Source: Kiritimatiellia bacterium (GTDB lineage: Bacteria; Verrucomicrobiota; Kiritimatiellia; SS1-B-03-39; UBA6053). From it: DNA of 35,648 bases. Under the pieces are notes generated by a model that was not told where the DNA came from, did no database searches, and saw only the letters and a list, made by a program, of their open reading frames with translations. This document shows, in pieces, positions 32,581-35,648 of the stretch (within the stretch, counting starts at the first letter, position 1; each line of letters opens with the position of its first letter). The stretch lies in NCBI GenBank assembly GCA_018401235.1, contig JAGYLC010000009.1:1-35648 (forward strand), given 5' to 3'. The translations under genes and the position numbers were made by a program.

Positions 32581-34589
32581 ATGAAATCTCACTGGATCCT
32601 CTATTACTCTTTTTCTAAAAATCGACCCGGAACAAGCATCTTCCTGAAGGGTTTAGTTCCCCTGTTTCTGCTGACAAGTTGCGTGCATACATCCCCGCAA
32701 GGGTCGGACGCAAGCCCCTCGCCGGCTACGGGCATGGAGGCCTTGTCCGGAGGATCCGCGTCGTCTCCGCTGGTGGCTGAGGCCCAATCGCTATACGATC
32801 AAGGGGACTATGAGGGAGCGTTAGCGGTTATTTCAGGTGCGGCCGTCGAAAACCAGGGGGCGGCGGATGTGCAAATCCTGCGAAACCGGATCCTCTCGGC
32901 GATGCTGGACGAGCGGGCAGTTAAATCGGCCGCAGATCAGGAATTGAACCGCCGCAAAGCCGCCCAAGACGCCATCGATGCAGAGCAAATACCGGATACC
33001 TTCGGGCAACGTCGCATGGTGGAGGAGGCGGCCATGGATAAACTGGGCTCGGAAGGACCGGTGCTCGAACTGCTCTCCAAGCCTGTCAGTCTGCATGTGT
33101 CGGATGCCTCGCTGTCCACACTCATCCGCGCTCTGTCGGAGGACGACGATATCAATATGATTGCCGATCCGACAATCGGCAATCAGGAAACCCTGGACAT
33201 TCAGGCAACCGATGTCCCCCTCCGGGAAGTGTTGGATTATCTTTCCCGTCATTTCCAGGTGCAGTTTCACACCGGCCAGCACATGATTTGGGTGACAACC
33301 ACGGATCCGGATCGAGCGCCCCCCATGGAAACCCGTATCTTCAGGCTTCGCACCGGATTGCTCTTTCATGGTCTGTCTTGGGGGACCATGCCGGAGGCCG
33401 AGCGCTTGGCCCAAAGTGACATTTCCGCTCTCACCCGCAAAGCCACGGTACTCCCGCATGAGAAAACCCACATTCAAAAGGTGGTGGAAGACTTTGTTCC
33501 CTCCGGGCAGGGTGCCCAGTTGCATGTGGACCTGAACAGTCATACCCTCTTTGCCCGGAACACTCCGGAAAATCTGAATTTGATCGAAAACATTGTGCAA
33601 GCGTTGGATACGACACCTCCCCAAGTGTTGATTGAAGCCCGTTTTATCGAAATCAGTCAGTCGGATCTCCGTGAAATCGGCATCGATTGGATTTTGGGAT
33701 CTCCCCTCAGCGTCTCCACAAAGGGAGTGCTCGAGGATGGCGTGTGGAGCAGTCAACCCCGCACCGTAGATCGACGAGGGATCGTCCATTACCTATCGAA
33801 CCGTATCGAAGCGACAGCGCCGGCCCCTTTCCTCTGGGACCTCAGGGAGCGTTCGGTTTGTTGCGGGAAGGAAATCCTCCCACTGCAGACCAGGGACTGA
33901 ATCTGGCCTATCGGGGTCTGCTCACGGAGCCCATGTTTAATGCCGTGCTGCATGCCTTGGAAATCTCAGGCAAAGGACGCACCCTCTCGGTGCCGCGTGT
34001 CACCACCCTCAACAACAATCCGGCCAAACTTCGGGACGGGGACGACCTGCTGTATTACGAGGAATTCCAGGCGCAGGCCTTTGCTCTGGTCGATTCGGAT
34101 AACCGAAAATATACCGTCACCGCGCTTATTCCCAAAGGAACCCCCAAAACCGCTGAACTCGGATTCACCCTGGTTGCAGTGCCCAGTGTAGGGGCCGACA
34201 ATCGATCCATCAGCCTGCTGCTCAGCCCCACGATCAGTGAACTTCTCGAGTTTATTTCCTATCAGGAGGATGGTCTCCGTTCCGAGGAAGCCTCGAATCA
34301 AATCCGACAAGTCGTAGTAAAACTCCCGCGTATCGCCCGCCGGGAGGTGCAAACCAAAGTGGTGGTGGAGAGTGGTGAAACCGTAGTCATGGGTGGGCTC
34401 ATCCGCACGGTCAGCCAGGATACGGTACGTAAAGTCCCAATTTTGGGATCGCTACCGCTGGTCGGAACATTTTTCAGGCGAACCGACATCACGGAAGAAC
34501 GACGTAATTTAATTATTTTTGTCACCGCCACCGTCATTTCGGAACGGGGGGAATCGCTAATTCCCCTTGCGAACACCGAACAACGCTAA
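32581..34589 (+). CDS. Secretin (type II/IV pilus-type outer-membrane channel), lipoprotein, one frameshift
   Basis: Two overlapping frames join into about 670 residues if one base is added near 33826-33831, where GCCCCTTTCCTCTG shifts from frame 1 to frame 3; 2009 nt plus one is a multiple of three. ATG 32581 has GGAG 8 nt upstream. Lipobox FLLTSC with Cys about 34; a TPR-like stretch (SLYDQGDYEGALAVISG); an STN-like domain (LSTLIRALSEDDDINMIAD, DVPLREVLDYLSRHFQVQF); an N-domain (PQVLIEARFIEISQSDLREI); and the secretin core ending VVMGGLIRTV, VPILGSLPLVGTFFR and RRNLIIFVTATVI. It forms the outer-membrane ring of a pilus or secretion machine. A PilM-like gene follows. Confidence 0.86.
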
Positions 34590-34602
34590 GAAATTTCGTG
34601 CC

Positions 34603-35648
34603 ATGCAGTTGACCCCTTTTTCAAGAAATCTGCTCGGTCTGGTAGCCGACGGCAAACAGGTTCACCTGCTTCATCTGCGGGTGAGGCGACGGAGATGTAC
34701 TCTGGTCGATTCAATCCACATAGACCAAGAGGCTGATGAAAGTGGGCTGGCTGCGAAAGTACACCGTACACTCCAGGAAAAAGGATGGCTCTATTATCCC
34801 TGCATCTATGCTCTGCAGTCCTCGTTGGTTTCTGTCAAAATCCTTCCGATCCCCCATCCGCAGAGTGACCTCCAGCTTCAGGACCTGGTGGAATCCCACA
34901 TCGAAGATTTCGAATCAATGTCGGCATCCCATGCCGTGACGGAATATATGGTTTCTGAACATGACAGTCATAAACAACTACTGATCTGTACCGCGCGGGA
35001 GGACAGTCTGACCCGGGAGTTGCGTCTGCCCAGGGCCGCGGGCTTGAATATCGTTGAAATCCTTCCTCATAGCTTGGCTCATGCCACAGGCATTCAGTAT
35101 CGACTTCCTGATTCCGGGAGCCCGAGGGTGTTTCTATATACCGGGCCGGAACAAAGCGATTGGATCATCAGTCGGGGCTCCCTCCTCATGCAGGTGCGGG
35201 CTATCCACATCCGCAGTGAAGATCTTATCGAGGAACAGGAAAAACATCCCGGGAGTTCTTCCGTCCCTCCGCCACTGTTCCAACGGTGGCTGGTGGAGCT
35301 GGAGGGGGCACTCCGACTTTTCCACCTGCAATATCCGTCGCCCGATTTTCACATCCATGAGCTGGTGATCGACGGCTATTTTATACCGTCCCCTCACCGG
35401 ATCGAAGCAATGGAGACCTCACTAAACCTTACGATCCAACCGAAGGGGGCGCCTGTTACCCCGCCGGCGGCCGCATTGGGCCTGGCCCTTTCCGGAACCC
35501 GTCACCGTATATTTAATATCAGCTTGTTACCACCCGACATGAGGATTGCGGCGGAACAACGGCTGCAGTTTCGCTATTGGATCGCTGCGTGCGTATTGCT
35601 TCTGGTATCCTTCCTTCTATATGGTATCCATGTACAGCGATCACATGA
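34603..35648 (+). CDS. PilM/PilN-like (GspL-type) assembly protein, C-terminus outside window
   Basis: Open from ATG 34603 to the window edge, 348 codons seen. The first part (NLLGLVADGKQVHLLHLRV, KILPIPHP, LVESHIEDFESM, LLICTAREDSLTRELRLP, AAALGLALSG) follows the actin-like PilM/GspL cytoplasmic fold. Next comes NISLLPPDMR, which looks like the start of PilN, then a membrane segment WIAACVLLLVSFLLYGI. This suggests PilM and PilN parts fused in one chain, as in GspL. It starts 13 nt after the secretin. The assignment is from pattern only. Confidence 0.7.
   Translation, partial: MQLTPFSRNLLGLVADGKQVHLLHLRVRRRRCTLVDSIHIDQEADESGLAAKVHRTLQEKGWLYYPCIYALQSSLVSVKILPIPHPQSDLQLQDLVESHIEDFESMSASHAVTEYMVSEHDSHKQLLICTAREDSLTRELRLPRAAGLNIVEILPHSLAHATGIQYRLPDSGSPRVFLYTGPEQSDWIISRGSLLMQVRAIHIRSEDLIEEQEKHPGSSSVPPPLFQRWLVELEGALRLFHLQYPSPDFHIHELVIDGYFIPSPHRIEAMETSLNLTIQPKGAPVTPPAAALGLALSGTRHRIFNISLLPPDMRIAAEQRLQFRYWIAACVLLLVSFLLYGIHVQRSH

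Noticed and set aside
32833-33789. 318-codon reverse frame opposite the secretin
   Set aside because: Shadow of the secretin frames; no family resemblance.

Overview
The window most likely comes from a Gram-negative bacterium of the PVC superphylum, probably Verrucomicrobiota (Opitutae or Kiritimatiellae). I infer this from the combination of PEP-CTERM surface proteins, a prepilin with a C-terminal W-x-DGH-type segment, SufU in place of IscU, REP-associated transposase remains, short palindromic repeats and an outer-membrane secretin. A pyruvate:ferredoxin oxidoreductase suggests an anaerobic or facultative lifestyle. No taxonomic marker gene is present, so this is inference.

Layout. 1-5511: the end of pyruvate:ferredoxin oxidoreductase, then sufU and an MBL-fold exonuclease, a nitroreductase, and a convergent rhodanese-MauE pair. 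5512-8000: a large imperfect hairpin, then three consecutive recognisable genes broken by many small indels (peroxiredoxin Bcp, a TIGR02757-family protein, an NAD-dependent epimerase). 8036-11435: a small membrane protein and a DCC thiol-disulfide oxidoreductase, then a leftward operon of glycosyltransferase, CPBP protease, tsaE and tsaB. 11595-12768: a broken REP-associated tyrosine transposase. 12826-15712: a membrane protein, a site-2 protease, a thioesterase and an exported glutathione peroxidase. 15887-17500: a YbiT-type ABC-F gene, intact in its first half and indel-ridden in its second, followed by one copy of a 125-nt repeat. 18183-22061: a cation/proton antiporter facing a leftward operon of SDR dehydrogenase, TIM-barrel isomerase and CorA.

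22241-24815 is the most interesting part: a cobalamin (B12) riboswitch followed by three tightly overlapping leftward genes, a DUF4465 protein with a PEP-CTERM anchor, a second PEP-CTERM surface protein and a prepilin-like protein. I read this as a B12-repressed cell-surface corrinoid capture or handling module, similar in idea to DUF4465 proteins near BtuB in Bacteroidetes but using PEP-CTERM anchoring and a pseudopilin. 24927-25790: tRNA-Ser(GGA) with its promoter, yjbQ and clpS. 25791-26295: a second copy of the 125-nt repeat, a perfect hairpin and a diverged inverted partial copy. 26296-28233: recQ. 28234-29420: a repeat-rich non-coding stretch with REP-like palindromes. 29421-35648: phosphomannomutase, a small exported coiled-coil protein, a cysteine-free FmdB-like protein, a probable outer-membrane beta-barrel, a secretin lipoprotein with one frameshift, and a PilM/PilN-like gene running off the end.

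Indels are strongly clustered (about 5.9-8.0 kb, 11.9-12.7 kb, 16.7-17.5 kb, and a single one near 33.83 kb) while protein motifs survive in shifting frames. This looks at least as much like local sequencing or assembly error as like true gene decay, and the 'broken' labels should be read with that in mind.
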